NCBI GenBank assembly: GCA_039028975.1
Contig: JBCCHB010000022.1
Span: forward strand, 65,511 to 129,510
Length of the DNA stretch: 64,000 bases
Direction of reading: 5' to 3'
Source: JAHBNG01 sp039028975
Lineage (GTDB): Bacteria > Chloroflexota > Anaerolineae > Caldilineales > Caldilineaceae
The position numbers and the translations under genes are program-made. A model generated the notes under the pieces. That model was not told the DNA's origin. It worked only from the letters and a program-made list of their open reading frames with translations, and did not search any database. Shown here piece after piece: positions 61,721-64,000 of this stretch. Position 1 is the first letter of the stretch; each line of letters begins with the position of its first letter.

Positions 61721-62533
61721 TTAAGAGAGTTTGTTAAGCATCTCCATATCCGATTCATCTAGGTTGAGGGACAGGCTATCTAAATTGTCCTGAAGGTGCT
61801 TCATGTTGGTTGATTTGGGAATGGTGATCACATGAGGCTGTTGTACAAGCCAGGCCAATCCAATTTGGCCGGATGTAGCATTATACTTGCGGGCCATTTC
61901 TCGAACGACATCATTATGCAGAACACCGTCTTTGAGAGGCGAATAAGCGGTTAGCAGAATTTCGTGCCGTTGGCAGAAGTCAAGTACACCATTCGTAACA
62001 TGCTCGCGATGATTGAGATTGTATCGCACTTGATTGGTCGCAAGCGGTGTCTGGCAGAGTTGAATTGCCTCTTCTAACAATGCAACGTTAAAGTTGCTGA
62101 CGCCAACGCACCGGACCCGACCATCAGACACTAATTCATTTAGGGCTCGAAACGTCTCTGAGAGTGGGGTTGCCTGATCCGGCCAGTGAATCAAGTATAG
62201 ATCAACGTAGTCAGTCTGTAGCCGTTCCAAGCTAGAAGTAAGTGCTTTGTGAACTGCATTGTATCCCAAATTTGTGCGCCAGACTTTGGTCGTAATAAAG
62301 AGATCGTTCCGTTCAAAGTCATGGATCGCTCGACCAATCAATTCCTCTGTATGGCCACTTGCATACATTTCTGCCGTATCAATATGGGTGTATCCCATAT
62401 TGATTATCTCGCTGAGTCTTTTGACTAGCTGGGCATCTTGCGAATAGTCAGGAACCCTTCCACCCCCAATTTCCCACGTACCTAACCCAATAGCCGGAAT
62501 TTGGATACCATTGGGCATTGTCTTATATTTCAT
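61721..62533 (-). CDS. Aldo/keto reductase family protein
   Basis: A 270-residue AKR; start at 62533 fixed by GGAGG seven bases before the ATG. The catalytic tetrad shows in THIDTAEMYASGHTEELI (Asp, Tyr), DLFITTKVW (Lys) and VDLYLIHWPD (His). The end VITIPKSTNMKHLQDNLDSL carries the NADPH-phosphate contact. It likely reduces short-chain aldehydes or ketones. Convergent with NDH-2. Confidence 0.93.
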   Translation of the reverse strand: MKYKTMPNGIQIPAIGLGTWEIGGGRVPDYSQDAQLVKRLSEIINMGYTHIDTAEMYASGHTEELIGRAIHDFERNDLFITTKVWRTNLGYNAVHKALTSSLERLQTDYVDLYLIHWPDQATPLSETFRALNELVSDGRVRCVGVSNFNVALLEEAIQLCQTPLATNQVRYNLNHREHVTNGVLDFCQRHEILLTAYSPLKDGVLHNDVVREMARKYNATSGQIGLAWLVQQPHVITIPKSTNMKHLQDNLDSLSLNLDESDMEMLNKLS

Positions 62534-62605
62534 TTGTGCCTCCGACAAACACAAGAATGGTGAGAGAAGTGAAAAGAACTATACTCATCTACAATACTAA
62601 GTGAG

Positions 62606-62698
62606 TATAGTTCGCCAGAAACGTTTTGCCCTGACTTTTATCCGACGTACCCTAGCAAACCCTGTAAAGAGAGGGCAAGATTCTCCAGGCTATCTATC
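62606..62698 (+). repeat. Family C repeat, diverged
   Basis: TATAGTTCGCCAGAAACG to GATTCTCCAGGCTATCTATC, with the GAGGGCAAGA motif where other copies have GGAGGACAGA. Confidence 0.5.
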
Positions 62699-62709
62699 TC
62701 GGTATCTGG

Positions 62710-64000
62710 CTATCTATCATGAATAATAAGGTACTGTTCTTCTTCAACTCGATCTTCGCTAACCAGCCAGCCAACCTGCCCCTCATAATTGACAAACCAC
62801 CAAACTAGCCACTCTCCAGACACTGGACCGTCGATGATACGCAACTGAGTTCCATCAGGTACCGTGTCGAGAATTCTTGCATCGATATCCGGAATGGCAC
62901 GAAGATAGAGACCTAATTCGGCATCAACTTGAGCATCAAATGGGACTCGCGGATAACGCTCATAGATACTCGCTCGTAGATCAACGGATGATTCCTGGTT
63001 CGAAGCCGTACCAGTACTTTCCTCTGAGTTGTCTGTCCCTAAGCGGTCACCTGTTTGCGAACTTCCTACTGTATTAGAGATATCAACCGTACCTGATATG
63101 CCAACCGTACCTGATATACCAACCGTATCCGTGATGTCAGCTGTATCGTCAATATCTGCTGCGCCAGATTCGTCGTCTGCATCGCTACCCTCAGCCTCTT
63201 CATCGCCTTCGTCTGCAGCGGTTGTGTCCGTGATGGTGCTCGGGGAATCGATGTCTACCGTTCCTGAGATACCAACCGTATCCGAAATGTCTACCGTTCC
63301 TGATATGCCAACCGTATCCGAAATATCCACCGTCTCTGTGATATCGGCTGTAGCGTCTATTTCTGTGGCGTCGGATTCGTCGTCGCCTTCGTCGGCAGAG
63401 GCTGTGTCAGTGATGGGACTAGAGACATCGACGGCTACAGTACCTGAGATGTCAACCGTATCCGAAATGTCTACTGTCTCTGTGATGTCGGCTGTATCGT
63501 CTATTTCTGTGGCGTCGGATTCGTCGTCGCCTTCGTCGGCAGAGGAGGTGTCCGTGATGGTGCTCGAGGAATCGATGTCTACCGTTCCTGAGATATCAAT
63601 CGTATCCGAAATATCTACCGTCTCCGTAATGCCAACTGTATCGCCAATTTCTGCGGCGTCAGATTCGCCTGCATCGCTATCCTCATCACTCCCATCGTCT
63701 TCGTCTGTAGCGGATGTGTCCGTGATGATTCCTGAGGAATCGATGTCTACCGTTCCTGAGATGCCAACCGTATCCGAAATGCCTACTGTCTCTGTGATGT
63801 CAGTTGTGTCATCAATATCTGTGACGTCAGATTCGACGTCTGCATCGCTACCCTCATCACTCCCATCGCCTTCGTCTGCAGAGATTGTGTCAGTGATGGT
63901 GCTCGAAGAATCGATGTCTACCGTTCCTGAGATATCAATCGTATCCGAAATATCCACCGTCTCGGTGATGTCAGTTGTGTCGTCAATTTCTGTGACGCCG
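62710..64000 (-). CDS. Acidic tandem-repeat protein with C-terminal SH3-like domain, 5' end outside window
   Basis: At least 430 residues; the frame is open to the window edge and the true start lies outside. Repeat units of 48-58 residues (DISDTVDISGTVDIDSSSTI, then TDTSSADEGDDESDATEID) occur five times and are nearly all Asp, Ser, Thr, Ile and Val, with almost no basic residues. Within units the pattern DISDTV/DISGTV recurs at six residues, suggesting stacked beta strands. The last 90 residues form a bacterial SH3-like domain (LGLYLRAIPDIDARILDTVP, then WLVWWFVNYEGQVGWLV). Such proteins can be wall- or matrix-associated. No catalytic motif is present. Confidence 0.6.
   Translation of the reverse strand, partial: GVTEIDDTTDITETVDISDTIDISGTVDIDSSSTITDTISADEGDGSDEGSDADVESDVTDIDDTTDITETVGISDTVGISGTVDIDSSGIITDTSATDEDDGSDEDSDAGESDAAEIGDTVGITETVDISDTIDISGTVDIDSSSTITDTSSADEGDDESDATEIDDTADITETVDISDTVDISGTVAVDVSSPITDTASADEGDDESDATEIDATADITETVDISDTVGISGTVDISDTVGISGTVDIDSPSTITDTTAADEGDEEAEGSDADDESGAADIDDTADITDTVGISGTVGISGTVDISNTVGSSQTGDRLGTDNSEESTGTASNQESSVDLRASIYERYPRVPFDAQVDAELGLYLRAIPDIDARILDTVPDGTQLRIIDGPVSGEWLVWWFVNYEGQVGWLVSEDRVEEEQYLIIHDR

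Noticed and set aside
1..64000. tRNA, rRNA, CRISPR or known riboswitch
   Set aside because: No TpsiC-loop GGTTCGAATCC-type sequence with a paired acceptor stem, no regularly spaced direct repeats with unique spacers and no rRNA blocks were found. The repeat families here are dispersed, not arrayed.

Overview
The window is bacterial chromosomal DNA of about 50% G+C. It most resembles a filamentous Chloroflexota genome (Caldilineales/Anaerolineae type). That assignment is an inference from: secreted proteins with Pro/Thr-rich linkers ending in a short YLP-type tail, a binding-protein-dependent sugar importer without its own ATPase, PhyH dioxygenases, a CHAT protein, an M9-like collagenase, and intergenic gaps filled with small palindromic and heptad repeats. 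No rRNA, tRNA, CRISPR array or phage module was seen.

Layout. 1-7.3 kb: a partial FAD monooxygenase, a Crp/Fnr regulator, a large secreted Ig-like protein, a secreted subtilisin and a Gfo/Idh/MocA oxidoreductase. 7.6-14.9 kb: an APH-type kinase next to an AGXT2L-like class III PLP enzyme, then a CUT1 sugar importer (binding protein and two permeases) divergent from a LacI regulator, with two matching operators between them. 15-19.7 kb: two PhyH dioxygenase paralogues separated by a PIN toxin-antitoxin pair, then an AAA ATPase/PD-(D/E)XK protein. 19.8-24.7 kb: a RecB-like/RNase H-like nuclease fused in frame to an IS66-type transposase, then a TetR regulator and its probable hydrolase target. 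25-29 kb: small metabolic and acetyltransferase genes. 29.4-41.4 kb: a secreted beta-helix/LamG protein, a CHAT protease paired with an M20 peptidase, the M9-like collagenase and an O-antigen ligase-like protein. 41.5-48.2 kb: NudC, a class II aldolase, GNAT plus cupin, and two PLP aminotransferase-type genes (one a MocR regulator). 48.4-55 kb: a probable three-gene operon headed by a RelA/SpoT-like protein with degenerate catalytic domains but retained TGS, zinc-finger and ACT domains, fused to a P-loop ATPase. It is followed by a second ATPase with an OmpR-type DNA-binding domain and by a secreted protein. 55-64 kb: small ORFs, an MFS transporter, glutathione synthetase, a membrane protein, GcvH, NDH-2, an aldo/keto reductase and the end of a very acidic repeat protein with an SH3-like C-terminus.

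The best candidates for undescribed biology are the RSH-like/ATPase operon, the nuclease-transposase fusion with a composition break inside the gene, the shared C-terminal YLP tail, two apparently leaderless promoters of identical geometry, and several families of miniature inverted repeats. One of these families seems to supply the -10 box of the tetR promoter and another supplies the gshB stop codon.
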